From Flavobacterium sasangense DSM 21067 (GTDB lineage Bacteria > Bacteroidota > Bacteroidia > Flavobacteriales > Flavobacteriaceae), in the NCBI RefSeq assembly GCF_000686885.1, contig NZ_JMLU01000026.1, forward strand, positions 1 through 45,531: DNA of 45,531 bases, written 5' to 3'. Below, in pieces: positions 16,807-24,861 of the stretch. A model generated the notes under the pieces. The model was not told the DNA's origin, ran no database searches, and saw nothing but the letters and a program-made list of their open reading frames with translations. The stretch's first letter is position 1, and each line of letters opens with the position of its first letter. The translations under genes and the position numbers were made by a program.

Positions 16807-17652
16807 ATGTCTAACACGCAACAACTACAAGATTTTACAACACAAGTTCGAAGAGATATTCTTCGTATGGTTCATGCCGTAAATTCAGGTCACCCAGGAG
16901 GTTCTTTGGGATGTGCTGAATTTTTGGTTACCCTTTACCAAGACGTTATGAAACGTAACGAAGGTTTTGATATGAACGGAATTGGTGAAGATTTATTCTT
17001 CTTATCAAACGGACATATTTCTCCTGTTTTTTACAGTGTTTTAGCGAGAAGCGGTTACTTTTCAGTAGCAGAATTAGCAACATTCAGAAAATTAAATTCA
17101 AGATTACAAGGTCACCCAACAACTCACGAAGGTTTACCTGGAATCAGAATGGCTTCGGGTTCGTTAGGACAAGGAATGTCAGTTGCAATTGGAGCAGCGC
17201 AAGCTAAAAAATTGAACAACGACAATCATCTGGTTTTTGCTCTTTTAGGTGATGGTGAATTACAAGAAGGACAAAACTGGGAAGCAATTATGTATGCTTC
17301 TGCGAAAAAAGTAGACAACTTAATTGCGACTATCGACTTAAACGGAAAACAAATTGACGGAACTACAGACGAAGTTTTAGCAATGGGAAGCGTTAAAGCG
17401 AAGTTTGAAGCATTCGATTGGATTGTTTTAGAAATCAAAGAAGGAAACAACATTGACGCTATTAAAGCTGGTTTGACAGATGCAAAATCGAAATCAGGAA
17501 ACGGAAAACCAGTTTGTATTTTATTACATACTGAAATGGGTAACGGTGTTGATTTTATGATGCACACGCACGCTTGGCACGGAAAAGCGCCAAATGATGA
17601 GCAATTAGCAAAAGCGTTAGAACAAAATGTTGAAACTTTAGGAGATTACTAG
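16807..17652 (+). CDS. Transketolase, N-terminal (thiamine-diphosphate-binding) subunit
   Basis: Supplies the PP domain of a split transketolase, which shuttles two-carbon ketol units in the pentose phosphate pathway. At 281 aa it covers only the first domain of the classical single-chain enzyme. Seen are HAVNSGHPGGSLGCAEFL, the GHPTTHEGLPGIRMASGSLGQG region, and the cofactor-binding GDGELQEGQNWEA. The catalytic partner starts 4 nt downstream. A two-chain transketolase is common in Bacteroidota, so this is not a truncation. Confidence 0.95.
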   Translation: MSNTQQLQDFTTQVRRDILRMVHAVNSGHPGGSLGCAEFLVTLYQDVMKRNEGFDMNGIGEDLFFLSNGHISPVFYSVLARSGYFSVAELATFRKLNSRLQGHPTTHEGLPGIRMASGSLGQGMSVAIGAAQAKKLNNDNHLVFALLGDGELQEGQNWEAIMYASAKKVDNLIATIDLNGKQIDGTTDEVLAMGSVKAKFEAFDWIVLEIKEGNNIDAIKAGLTDAKSKSGNGKPVCILLHTEMGNGVDFMMHTHAWHGKAPNDEQLAKALEQNVETLGDY

Positions 17653-17656
17653 AATT

Positions 17657-18610
17657 ATGAAAAAATATACAAATCAAGGCAGCAAAGATACCCGTTCAGG
17701 ATTTGGAGCTGGAATGACTGAATTAGGTCAGAAAAACGAAAACGTAGTAGCACTTTGTGCAGATTTAATTGGATCATTAAAATTTGATGATTTCAAGAAA
17801 AACCACCCAGAGCGTTTTTTCCAAATCGGTATTGCAGAAGCGAACATGATTGGAATTGCAGCTGGATTAACGATTGGTGGTAAAATTCCTTTCACAGGAA
17901 CTTTCGCTAACTTTTCTACAGGAAGAGTTTACGATCAAATTCGTCAATCGGTAGCGTATTCAGATAAGAATGTGAAGATTTGTGCTTCTCACGCTGGATT
18001 AACGCTTGGAGAAGACGGAGCAACTCACCAAATCTTAGAAGATATTGGTTTAATGAAAATGTTACCTGGAATGACCGTAATCAACACTTGCGATTACAAC
18101 CAAACCAAAGCCGCAACTTTAGCTTTAGCAGATCATCATGGTCCAGCATATTTGCGTTTTGGTCGTCCAGTAGTGCCTAACTTTATGCCAGCTGACAAAC
18201 CTTTCGTAATTGGAAAAGCAATCATGTTAAACGAAGGTACTGATGTTACGATTATTGCAACTGGACATTTAGTTTGGGAAGCATTAGTAGCAGCAGAAGC
18301 GTTAGAAGCAAAAGGTATTTCGGCTGAAGTAATTAATATTCACACGATTAAACCGTTAGATGAAGAAGCAATTTTAAAATCGGTGAAGAAAACAGGTTGT
18401 GTGGTTACGGCGGAAGAGCATAACATTATTGGTGGTTTAGGAGAAAGCGTTTCAAGAACGTTAGTACAAAACCATTTAGTACCACAAGAATTTGTAGCAG
18501 TAAACGATAGCTTCGGAGAAAGTGGAACACCTGACCAATTAATGGAAAAATACAAATTAAACAATCAAGCGATTGTGGAAGCAGTAGAAAGAGTTATCAA
18601 AAGAAAGTAA
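17657..18610 (+). CDS. Transketolase, C-terminal subunit
   Basis: The second chain of the split transketolase (317 aa), carrying the pyrimidine-binding and C-terminal domains. Recognisable stretches are RSGFGAGMTELGQKNENVVALCADL, FQIGIAEANMIGIAAGLTIGG with the catalytic Glu of the Pyr domain, and the C-terminal VVTAEEHNIIGGLGESVS. It follows the N-terminal subunit after 4 nt, so 1:1 co-expression is expected. A terminator follows 21 nt after the stop. Confidence 0.95.
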   Translation: MKKYTNQGSKDTRSGFGAGMTELGQKNENVVALCADLIGSLKFDDFKKNHPERFFQIGIAEANMIGIAAGLTIGGKIPFTGTFANFSTGRVYDQIRQSVAYSDKNVKICASHAGLTLGEDGATHQILEDIGLMKMLPGMTVINTCDYNQTKAATLALADHHGPAYLRFGRPVVPNFMPADKPFVIGKAIMLNEGTDVTIIATGHLVWEALVAAEALEAKGISAEVINIHTIKPLDEEAILKSVKKTGCVVTAEEHNIIGGLGESVSRTLVQNHLVPQEFVAVNDSFGESGTPDQLMEKYKLNNQAIVEAVERVIKRK

Positions 18611-18631
18611 TATTCTTTTAAATTCATATAG

Positions 18632-18659
18632 AAATCCTCAAGCAATTGGGGATTTTTTT
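18632..18659 (+). terminator. Terminator after the transketolase genes
   Basis: AAATCCTC pairs with GGGGATTT (one G-T wobble) around an 11-nt loop and runs into seven T residues. Confidence 0.75.
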
Positions 18660-18767
18660 GTTTAAGGGATTTGTAAATATTTTATTATATTTGGGATACG
18701 CAACTCAGCAGCGACAATCTGCCCAAATTTGGGTGTTTATGTGAAAGTTTGTTGCGCATATATGCAA

Positions 18768-19531
18768 GTTAGCAGATATATTATGAAAAAAATACCGTTA
18801 ATGATAATACTTCTTTTAAATTTTGTTTTTTACGGACAAAATCTAAAAGAAATGAAACCAATTAAGTTCAATAAAGTTGAAACAAACTTTTCGGACGAAT
18901 TTGTGTCTAAGTATAATTCTGAGGAAAGTTTAGAAGCTTGTAGAAAGATATGGGCTACCAAAGGATATGACCATTTGACTGACGAGGAAAGAGAAACTCT
19001 AAAATTTTGCGATGAGTTTGAAGGTAACCCTTGGACTAAAAAGTTTCAAGGTTGTAGTTGGTATTGTGGAGGACAAGTAGATACCATAAATTCAAATATT
19101 CCATATGATTTTACTAAAAACATTCACGACAACGATTACGGAACACCTTGGATAGCAGATATAAATAACGAAAAGAATTGGATTGAATATGTATTTTCTC
19201 CAATTAGTTCAAGAATTGAGGATATAATAATCGTTAATGGTTATGTCCGAAAAGATGATTTATTTGAGACATATTCAAGGGTAAAAAAAATTAAGTTGTA
19301 TATTGAAAATAAACCTATTGCTTACCTTACTTTGGAAGACACTAATGAGGAACAAGTATTTAGATTTGAACCTATTGGACATATAAAAGATGAAAACTAT
19401 GAACCAATAAAAAATACAACATGGTCAATTAAATTTGAAATTATTGAAATTTACAAAGGGAAAAACGACAAAATTGCGATAAGTGAAATATATTTTGATG
19501 GAGATGGACATGAATAAATACATCTGCTAAC
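18768..19531. repeat. Cassette-like unit 1: boundaries GTTAGCAGAT / ATCTGCTAAC
   Basis: A perfect 10-bp inverted repeat at 18768-18777 and 19522-19531 brackets exactly one gene (18783-19517), leaving almost no non-coding sequence inside. The outer sides adjoin imperfect palindromes. The neighbouring unit has the same plan with a different boundary sequence, which is the reason for calling it a cassette. Confidence 0.55.
18783..19517 (+). CDS. Secreted protein with a discoidin-like (NADase-type glycan-binding) domain
   Basis: A 244-aa exported protein. I chose the ATG at 18783, not the one at 18729, because it begins a good signal peptide (MKKIPLMIILLLNFVFYGQ) and because 18729-18782 lies in palindromic non-coding DNA. 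The middle, from about residue 95 (DNDYGTPWIADINNEKNWIEYVF) to the end (IAISEIYFDGDGHE), has the pattern of the NADase-type glycan-binding / F5-F8 type C-like beta-sandwich: a solvent-exposed Trp-Ile block, a VNGYVRKDDLFETYSRVKKI strand pair, and a closing ISEIYF strand. The Cys-rich CSWYCGG before it is notable. It lies between inverted-repeat boundaries, so it is probably acquired. Confidence 0.75.
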   Translation: MKKIPLMIILLLNFVFYGQNLKEMKPIKFNKVETNFSDEFVSKYNSEESLEACRKIWATKGYDHLTDEERETLKFCDEFEGNPWTKKFQGCSWYCGGQVDTINSNIPYDFTKNIHDNDYGTPWIADINNEKNWIEYVFSPISSRIEDIIIVNGYVRKDDLFETYSRVKKIKLYIENKPIAYLTLEDTNEEQVFRFEPIGHIKDENYEPIKNTTWSIKFEIIEIYKGKNDKIAISEIYFDGDGHE

Positions 19532-19533
19532 AC

Positions 19534-19646
19534 AGGTTTTGCAAGATTGCGGGTTTTAGGCTAAATTTAAAGTTGGTTTTGTATCTTTGAGTTCAGTGTT
19601 TAACCGAAAGTTTCGGCTTATTTAGTCCGCAACCTCGCAAAGCCTG
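19534..19646. repeat. Imperfect palindrome between cassette-like units
   Basis: The arm at 19534-19553 (AGGTTTTGCAAGATTGCGGG) pairs with 19627-19645 (CCGCAACCTCGCAAAGCCT). Every mismatch is a G-T wobble, so the RNA or single-stranded DNA form could be a continuous hairpin of about 19 bp. Wobble-only divergence points to selection on folding. Confidence 0.6.
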
Positions 19647-19699
19647 AGAACGTTGTGCGTAATTTTAGAAAAACGAAACGAAAACAGTGACTCAAAAAA

Positions 19700-19831
19700 A
19701 TGTTAGATTTAAATCATCCACAGACAAGCAATATTTTTAAAGCATCAGGTTATATCGATAAGGTAAAATTTGGTTGTCAAACATATATTAATCAAACTTT
19801 CGAAGAAAGACAACTAACATTTAAAAGATGA
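19700..19831 (+). CDS. 43-aa hypothetical protein, overlaps the next gene
   Basis: A short open frame (MLDLNHPQTSNIFKASGY...) whose TGA overlaps the ATG of the next gene as ATGA, the classic layout of translational coupling. It lies wholly inside cassette-like unit 2. No family is recognised. The overlap is the main reason to believe it is translated. Confidence 0.45.
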   Translation: MLDLNHPQTSNIFKASGYIDKVKFGCQTYINQTFEERQLTFKR

Positions 19832-20115
19832 AAAGTGAATGTGATGAAATGTTGATATTTTGTAAAAATATATTCCCAAAACAATACAATGATATTGAAA
19901 AGGCAATAAAAAATATTCAAATCGAAATTGCTAATTTGAGGTTAATAAATATAGAAACCGAAGCTGGAAACTGTAAAGTTTGCAACGGTGAAATTAAATC
20001 TTTTAAATCCTACGTAAAAGAATTTCCTAAAATTACTATTTGTCAAAAATGTCCTGAAAAAATATATGCCCTTTTGCTTGAACTTGAAGGGCTAACAGGA
20101 GCATCGTGGATTTGA
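19828..20115 (+). CDS. Small protein with a four-cysteine zinc-ribbon-like motif
   Basis: A 95-aa soluble protein. The first half looks helical (FPKQYNDIEKAIKNIQIEIANLRL). The second half carries CKVCNG and CQKC about 25 residues apart, as in a zinc ribbon or treble clef. No known family was recognised. A DNA- or protein-binding role is possible but unsupported. It is coupled to the 43-aa ORF by an ATGA overlap. Confidence 0.65.
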   Translation: MKSECDEMLIFCKNIFPKQYNDIEKAIKNIQIEIANLRLINIETEAGNCKVCNGEIKSFKSYVKEFPKITICQKCPEKIYALLLELEGLTGASWI

Positions 20116-20150
20116 AAAAACATATCGCAAAATAAAAACTACGCACAACA

Positions 20151-20265
20151 GCGGTTTGGCTCAATAACTACTTTTATCTTTAACATCACGTTCGATTTTC
20201 CAGCGGAAAATCTTATCTTAGCAAGAAAATAATCGTTCCACGCAGTCGCTACTGCGCCAAGCCGC
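20151..20265. repeat. Imperfect palindrome after cassette-like unit 2
   Basis: GCGGTTTGGCTC at 20151-20162 pairs with GCGCCAAGCCGC at 20254-20265; of the two mismatches one is a G-T wobble. It is similar in size and GC content to the palindrome at 19534-19646, suggesting the same repeat class. Confidence 0.55.
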
Positions 20266-20304
20266 GGAACAACCGCACTTCATTCTAAAAAACGATTATG
20301 TGAA

Positions 20305-20847
20305 ATGAAAAAACTAATACTATTTGCATTTTTAGCATTACCATCTTGTACAAAGGAAAGTAAGATTGCAAAATATGAGAAAAGCGTCTATAGAGATTCT
20401 ACTTTAACAGTTTTTGATTTTCATGCTAATACAAAACCAAATCATTTAAATTCAAAAAAAGCCAAAACAATTTTAAATCAACACTTCAAAAAAAATGGTT
20501 TTCTAATCGAATCAGAATTAGATTTTGCAACATTTGATCCTGAAGCAAAAGAATATTTTGAAAAAAAGGCCATTGATTTTCTCGAAATTAAACCAATTAA
20601 TAATTTTGCAACTTTGGTCAGATACTATAATTGTGAACCATTCAAAAATGGTTCTTGTGTTTTACCACACTATGCAATTATTGCAAATACAGTTGAAGGA
20701 AATAAAATTATTCATGAAGATTTTTTATCTAATGATTTTAAGTTAGATACTATAAAAAAAGAAAACGGAAACATCTTCATTTACGGCTATTATTATGAAT
20801 GTGCAAACAAAAAAAAGTTACAATCATATAGAATTGCAATAAAGTAA
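20305..20847 (+). CDS. Hypothetical lipoprotein
   Basis: A 180-aa lipoprotein: MKKLILFAFLALPSC gives the lipobox with lipidated Cys15. The mature part is polar, Lys/Asn-rich, with a middle block around NNFATLVRYYNCEPFKNGSCVLPHYAIIAN whose cysteines could pair. The ATG is preceded by the palindromic spacer at 20151-20265. No family is recognised. It is part of the accessory patch between transketolase and the FKBP lipoprotein. Confidence 0.7.
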   Translation: MKKLILFAFLALPSCTKESKIAKYEKSVYRDSTLTVFDFHANTKPNHLNSKKAKTILNQHFKKNGFLIESELDFATFDPEAKEYFEKKAIDFLEIKPINNFATLVRYYNCEPFKNGSCVLPHYAIIANTVEGNKIIHEDFLSNDFKLDTIKKENGNIFIYGYYYECANKKKLQSYRIAIK

Positions 20848-21007
20848 AAACGAACACATAAAATTCGTTTTAATCACTTGAAGGCTTTTGTAAAACTGAA
20901 ACTTCGTTTTGTATATTTGAATTGAGTTAAACAACAAACTAAAAAATAAAAGCAGCGCCTGTTTAAAAGCTAATATATAATCACCACAAAAAAACAATCC
21001 CTTAATA

Positions 21008-21394
21008 ATGAAATCCTTTTTTTTCCTCGCAATTCTAACTTTTCTTAGTTCTATCTCATTTGCACAATCTTTAGATTGTAAAAAAATGCAGGTTGGGAAA
21101 TTTGAATTAACATCCAAAACTTCTGGAACAACTATTATAGAACGTACAAAAAATACGCAAACAGAAACAAACGAGACCATGAACTTAAAAACTAGTTATG
21201 ATTTGGTTTGGATAAATGAATGCCGTTATGAATTAAGAAACAGAAAAGTGCTAGAAGGCACTTCTAAATTTGTAATGCAGCCAACAGATGTTATAACTGT
21301 TGAAATCATTAAAATTGAAGACACAAAATTACTTGTAAAAGTAACTTCTAATTTTAGTGATAAAGTTGCAGAAGTTGAAATATCTAAAATATAA
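21008..21394 (+). CDS. Small secreted hypothetical protein
   Basis: A 128-aa exported protein with a clear signal peptide (MKSFFFLAILTFLSSISFAQ, cleavage after SFA). The mature part is beta-rich (VGKFELTSKTSGTTIIERT, YDLVWINECRYELRNRKVL) with two cysteines that may pair. It resembles small DUF-type periplasmic proteins common in Flavobacteriia, but I cannot name the family. A shared terminator follows. Confidence 0.72.
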   Translation: MKSFFFLAILTFLSSISFAQSLDCKKMQVGKFELTSKTSGTTIIERTKNTQTETNETMNLKTSYDLVWINECRYELRNRKVLEGTSKFVMQPTDVITVEIIKIEDTKLLVKVTSNFSDKVAEVEISKI

Positions 21395-21396
21395 AA

Positions 21397-21430
21397 AAGT
21401 CCCAATTTCAATGAAATTGGGACTTTTTTT
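21397..21430. terminator. Bidirectional terminator
   Basis: A long perfect stem (AAGTCCCAATTTCA with TGAAATTGGGACTT) has an A-run before it and a T-run after it. It serves both the + strand gene ending at 21394 and the - strand gene ending at 21441. Confidence 0.85.
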
Positions 21431-21440
21431 TATAGCTTGT

Positions 21441-22463
21441 TTATCTACAACTACTATCTAAATGTCTTCTTAATCTTGTTGGAGAAAGATAATCATCAGA
21501 ACAACTAGGAATACCTTTTCTTTCGTCATATGGAGTAGCAGGATCATCTGTTGCAGCGCCATTAAAAGGATAATAATAATAAGTTGTAATCTCATTAGGT
21601 GGAGTTCCTGTTACTACCGGAAATCTAACCTCATATTTGGTTAACCCTCCATCTCCATCATCATCAACATCTAAAAAATTTGGAACTCTATCTCCATCCA
21701 AGTCGTCATTAAAGAAATCTCCATCGCCATTAGTGTCCTCGTATTTACCTAAAACTCTATCTCGTTCATGATCTCTTTCTTTTCTTGCTAATAATCGTAT
21801 TTGAAAAGCAATTGGAGAATAAGAGGCAATGTATGTACTTCCTGAATTAAAATAAGCTAATCCAGAAGGAATAAAAACGATAAGATTACCAGTATTTACA
21901 TAGGAAACCGATCCATCACTATTTACAACAGATGATGCAGCTGTTTTCATTTTAGTTAATATTTGTCTGAATCCAGAAATAGCTTCACTAGCATCTGGAT
22001 AAGAAAACCACAAACCTACATTGTTTTGGTCAAAAACTTCATTTACTAAATTCCATCCCTTATAAGAAACAAGTGTAGAATCAATAGTAATTGGATTTGT
22101 TCCACCACCTTCATTTAACAAAATATAATACAATTTATAATCTACTTGATCTTTAGACACATAATCTGAAGCTAAGCTAGATTTAACATCATTTTTAACT
22201 GTTATCGATTGTAAAGGATATTCCGTTTGATCCCAAATTGATGTTTGAGTTCCATCTTCTGGAATTTTTGTAACTGTAGCATTTAGGTTAGCGTCAAGCT
22301 CTAAATAGTTTGTTTTTAAATATTCTTCTATTTCAACAATATCTTCATCATAAACTTCCTGAAAATCTCTAATTGGCGTAGAGTTTACTCCATCATCAGA
22401 CTTACAAGAAAAGAAAGTAGAAACGAATGTTAATAAAAGGGCTATTTTTAAAAGACTTCTCAT
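21441..22463 (-). CDS. FKBP-type peptidyl-prolyl isomerase lipoprotein
   Basis: A 340-aa cell-envelope lipoprotein. I chose the ATG at 22463 over the one at 22487 because it starts the signal peptide MRSLLKIALLLTFVSTFFSC (lipidated Cys20). An FKBP fold is visible: a YKGWNLVNEVFDQN strand-turn, the AISGFRQILTKMKTA helix, IVFIPSGLAYFNSG, and the closing SPIAFQIRLLA strand. It catalyses proline isomerisation if the active site is functional; the aromatic pocket looks only partly conserved. An Asp-rich segment follows (DTNGDGDFFNDDLDGDRVPN, then DVDDDGDG), like calcium-binding thrombospondin-3 repeats. Confidence 0.82.
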   Translation of the reverse strand: MRSLLKIALLLTFVSTFFSCKSDDGVNSTPIRDFQEVYDEDIVEIEEYLKTNYLELDANLNATVTKIPEDGTQTSIWDQTEYPLQSITVKNDVKSSLASDYVSKDQVDYKLYYILLNEGGGTNPITIDSTLVSYKGWNLVNEVFDQNNVGLWFSYPDASEAISGFRQILTKMKTAASSVVNSDGSVSYVNTGNLIVFIPSGLAYFNSGSTYIASYSPIAFQIRLLARKERDHERDRVLGKYEDTNGDGDFFNDDLDGDRVPNFLDVDDDGDGGLTKYEVRFPVVTGTPPNEITTYYYYPFNGAATDDPATPYDERKGIPSCSDDYLSPTRLRRHLDSSCR

Positions 22464-22502
22464 TATTGTAAAATTTATAGGGCGCAAGATACAATTTTCA
22501 TT

Positions 22503-22510
22503 TATTTTTG
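22503..22510 (+). promoter_or_regulatory. -7 box ahead of the S4-domain gene
   Basis: TATTTTTG matches TAnnTTTG and lies 33 nt ahead of the ATG at 22544. No TTG -33 element was found at the expected place. Confidence 0.45.
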
Positions 22511-22543
22511 TAGAAATATTAACATGGTTTTTTGAATTATATT

Positions 22544-22933
22544 ATGCGAATAGATAAACTTTTATGGTGTTTACGATATTATAAGACCCGAAGTATAGCT
22601 ACTGAAGCTGTAAAAAAAGGACATATAACCGTTAATGGACAGGTGGCAAAAGCTTCAAGAGAGGTTTTTGCTATGGATAAAATTACACTTCGAAAAGACC
22701 AAATCAACTATAAATTAACCATTTTAGATGTCCCTCAAAATCGTTTGGGCGCTAAATTGTTAGACATGTATCGCAAAGACGAAACGCCAAAAGAAGCTTT
22801 TGAACATTTAGAATTACTAAAATTATCTAAAGAACACTACAGAGCCAACGGAACGGGGCGTCCTACTAAAAAAGAACGTAGAGATATCGACGACTATTTA
22901 GATGATAATATAGAAACTGAAGAAATTAAATAA
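22544..22933 (+). CDS. S4-domain RNA-binding protein (Hsp15-like)
   Basis: A 129-aa protein with an S4 RNA-binding fold at the N-terminus (MRIDKLLWCLRYYKTRSIATEAVKKGHITVNGQVAKAS) and a basic/acidic C-terminal tail, as in Hsp15 (HslR). E. coli Hsp15 rescues stalled 50S subunits carrying peptidyl-tRNA. The ATG at 22544 is chosen because it gives the standard MRIDKLLW start; a TTG 12 nt upstream would add four non-conserved residues. The methyltransferase gene begins one base after its stop. Confidence 0.9.
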   Translation: MRIDKLLWCLRYYKTRSIATEAVKKGHITVNGQVAKASREVFAMDKITLRKDQINYKLTILDVPQNRLGAKLLDMYRKDETPKEAFEHLELLKLSKEHYRANGTGRPTKKERRDIDDYLDDNIETEEIK

Positions 22934-22934
22934 G

Positions 22935-23501
22935 ATGAACTACTGGGAAGAACGCTATCAAAAAGGAGAAACGGGTTGGGATGCAGGTTCTATTACAACT
23001 CCTCTAAAAAAATACATCGATCAATTAACCGATAAAAATCTTAGAATTTTAATTCCAGGTGCCGGAAATGGTTATGAATTTGATTATTTAATTGAAAACG
23101 GATTTCAAAATGTTTATGTGGTTGATATTGCCGAAACTCCTTTAAATAATATCAAAATTAGAAAACCAGAATTTGTTTCTCATTTAATCCATTCCGATTT
23201 TTTTGCCTTGGATATGACTTTCGATTTAATCTTAGAACAAACGTTTTTCTGCGCTTTACCTCCTGAAATGCGTCCGCAATATGTTGAAAAAATGGCTTCA
23301 CTTTTAAATCCGAAAGGAAAATTAGCGGGATTATTATTTGACTTTCCATTAACTACTGAAGGTCCGCCATTTGGAGGTTCTGTAACCGAATATTTGAATC
23401 TATTTTCAGATAAGTTTACCATTAAAACCTTAGAAAAAGCACATAATTCGATAAAGCCACGACAAAATAAGGAACTCTTTTTTATCTTTGAAGTCAAATA
23501 A
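22935..23501 (+). CDS. TPMT-like SAM-dependent methyltransferase
   Basis: A 188-aa methyltransferase of the thiopurine-methyltransferase-like group. YWEERYQKGETGWDAG is the characteristic N-terminus, ILIPGAGNGYEFDYLIENGF the SAM-binding loop, and LILEQTFFCALPPEMRPQY the motif IV region. The substrate is unknown; relatives methylate sulfur, selenium or halide compounds. It sits one base after the S4 gene and 8 nt before the phosphoribosyltransferase. Confidence 0.9.
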   Translation: MNYWEERYQKGETGWDAGSITTPLKKYIDQLTDKNLRILIPGAGNGYEFDYLIENGFQNVYVVDIAETPLNNIKIRKPEFVSHLIHSDFFALDMTFDLILEQTFFCALPPEMRPQYVEKMASLLNPKGKLAGLLFDFPLTTEGPPFGGSVTEYLNLFSDKFTIKTLEKAHNSIKPRQNKELFFIFEVK

Positions 23502-23509
23502 CAACACAC

Positions 23510-24004
23510 ATGGAAAATATTATTTTAACGCACGAAGAAATCAAACACAAAACCAAACGAATTGCTTACCAAATTTACGAAACCTTTGTTAATGAAGAGG
23601 AAGTGATTTTGGCTGGAATTGCTAACAATGGCTTTATTTTTGCTGAAAAAATAGCTGCAGAATTAGCTTTAATTTCGGATTTGAATGTAACACTTTGTGA
23701 AGTTAAAATCAACAAACAACAACCACAAGATGTTGTAACCACTTCTATAACTCCTGAAGATTATAAAAATAAAGCCTTAGTCTTGATTGACGATGTTTTG
23801 AGTTCTGGGACTACCTTAATTTATGGCGTAAAACACTTTTTAGAAGTACCACTAAGCAAATTTAAAACAGCAGTTTTAGTAGATAGAAATCACAAAAAAT
23901 ACCCTGTAAAAGCTGATTTTAAAGGGTTATCGTTATCCACTTCATTACAAGAACATATTCAAGTTGTTTTCGAAGAGAATAACTCGTATGCCTATTTAAG
24001 CTAA
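23510..24004 (+). CDS. Phosphoribosyltransferase-family protein
   Basis: A 164-aa type I PRTase fold. The PRPP loop reads LVLIDDVLSSGTTLIYGV and the pyrophosphate-side loop ILAGIANNGFIFAEKIA. It resembles PyrR-type or purine PRTases, but the sequence does not fix the base. It is co-oriented with the S4 and methyltransferase genes, and its 3' end overlaps the convergent shikimate kinase gene by 9 nt. Confidence 0.88.
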   Translation: MENIILTHEEIKHKTKRIAYQIYETFVNEEEVILAGIANNGFIFAEKIAAELALISDLNVTLCEVKINKQQPQDVVTTSITPEDYKNKALVLIDDVLSSGTTLIYGVKHFLEVPLSKFKTAVLVDRNHKKYPVKADFKGLSLSTSLQEHIQVVFEENNSYAYLS

Positions 24005-24511
24005 TAAAGCCTTAATTTCATCTGCAATTTGCTCGACCGACTTGTCATCTACGGTAACGATTTTAGTGGCTTGATGATAATAAAAGTTTCGGTCGAATAA
24101 ATGTTTATTGATAAAATCTTTCAAACTAACCTCATCTTGATTGTGAAGCAAAGGACGTTTGGCTTTCTCTTTTATCAATCGACTTACCAATGTATTAACT
24201 GAAGCTTTTAAATAAATAGAAAACACATCCTCTTGAAGTAATAGTTCGTGATTGTTATAATAACATGGTGTTCCTCCACCTAAACTTAAAACAAAGTCAT
24301 TTTCTTTCGCTAAAAAAGTTTTCAGAATTTCATTTTCTTTTTTACGAAAATAAATTTCACCTCTGGTTTGAAACAATTCAGCAATTGAAATTTGAGTTTC
24401 TTTTTCTATTTCTTGGTCTAAATCATGAAAAGGAATTTGAAGCTTCTCTGCTAAAAAAGCACCTATTACCGACTTACCACAACCCATGTAACCTAATAAT
24501 ATTATTTTCAT
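23996..24511 (-). CDS. aroK: Shikimate kinase
   Basis: Phosphorylates shikimate to shikimate-3-phosphate in aromatic amino acid synthesis. At 171 aa it is full length. Seen are the Walker A MKIILLGYMGCGKSVIGAFL, the shikimate-binding HDLDQEIEKETQISIAELF and FRKKENEIL, and the ALGGG-equivalent LSLGGGTPCYYN. A LID-like RPLL segment is also present. The tail is antisense to the end of the phosphoribosyltransferase gene. A -7-like box (TAAATTTG on the minus strand, plus 24566-24573) lies in the spacer shared with the tRNA promoter. Confidence 0.97.
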   Translation of the reverse strand: MKIILLGYMGCGKSVIGAFLAEKLQIPFHDLDQEIEKETQISIAELFQTRGEIYFRKKENEILKTFLAKENDFVLSLGGGTPCYYNNHELLLQEDVFSIYLKASVNTLVSRLIKEKAKRPLLHNQDEVSLKDFINKHLFDRNFYYHQATKIVTVDDKSVEQIADEIKALLA

Positions 24512-24586
24512 AAATAAATAATCCCTTATAAATTAAAGGGTTAAGAAATTAATTGTAAAAAAAGACAAATTTATAAGAAATTCCCA

Positions 24587-24616
24587 TTGCAAAATAAATA
24601 AATGTTTATATATTTG
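24587..24616 (+). promoter_or_regulatory. Promoter of the tRNA cluster
   Basis: TTG at 24587-24589, a 19-nt spacer, and TATATTTG at 24609-24616 make a near-perfect Bacteroidota promoter, 24 nt ahead of the first tRNA-Lys. Confidence 0.78.
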
Positions 24617-24640
24617 CACCCGCATTCAAGGAAATAAAAT

Positions 24641-24713
24641 GACTTGGTAGCTCAGCTGGTAGAGCACATCACTTTTAATGATGGGGTCCTGGGTTCGAAT
24701 CCCAGCCAGGTCA
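24641..24713 (+). tRNA. tRNA-Lys(TTT), copy 1
   Basis: A 73-nt cloverleaf: acceptor GACTTGG / CCAGGTC, anticodon loop CTTTTAA with anticodon TTT, T-arm with GGTTCGAAT. CCA is not encoded. It is identical to the second copy downstream. Confidence 0.97.
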
Positions 24714-24742
24714 CTACATAAAACTTATTTCTTGAACGCACC

Positions 24743-24815
24743 GACTTGGTAGCTCAGCTGGTAGAGCACATCACTTTTAATGATGGGGTCCTGGGTTCGA
24801 ATCCCAGCCAGGTCA
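24743..24815 (+). tRNA. tRNA-Lys(TTT), copy 2
   Basis: Identical in all 73 nt to the copy at 24641-24713, 29 nt downstream. It is a recent tandem duplication or is kept identical by gene conversion. Confidence 0.97.
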
Positions 24816-24826
24816 CAAAAAAAATT

Positions 24827-24851
24827 AAAGACGTTGCATTGCAACGTCTTT
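24827..24851 (+). terminator. Hairpin between tRNA-Lys and tRNA-Leu
   Basis: AAAGACGTTGCA and TGCAACGTCTTT form a perfect inverted repeat followed by a T-rich stretch. It looks like a terminator, but tRNA-Leu starts only 10 nt later, so it must either allow read-through or be a processing signal. Confidence 0.6.
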
Positions 24852-24861
24852 GTTGTTTTAA

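Larger units (their letters stand above)
19652..20149. repeat. Cassette-like unit 2: boundaries GTTGTGCGTA / TACGCACAAC
   Basis: A perfect 10-bp inverted repeat at 19652-19661 and 20140-20149 brackets two overlapping small genes (19700-19831 and 19828-20115). The plan matches unit 1, with a different boundary sequence. Confidence 0.55.

Noticed and set aside
16807..18610. Transketolase split as a frameshift or pseudogene
   Set aside because: The first chain has a proper stop, the second has its own ATG after 4 nt and both domains are intact; two-chain transketolases are common in this group.
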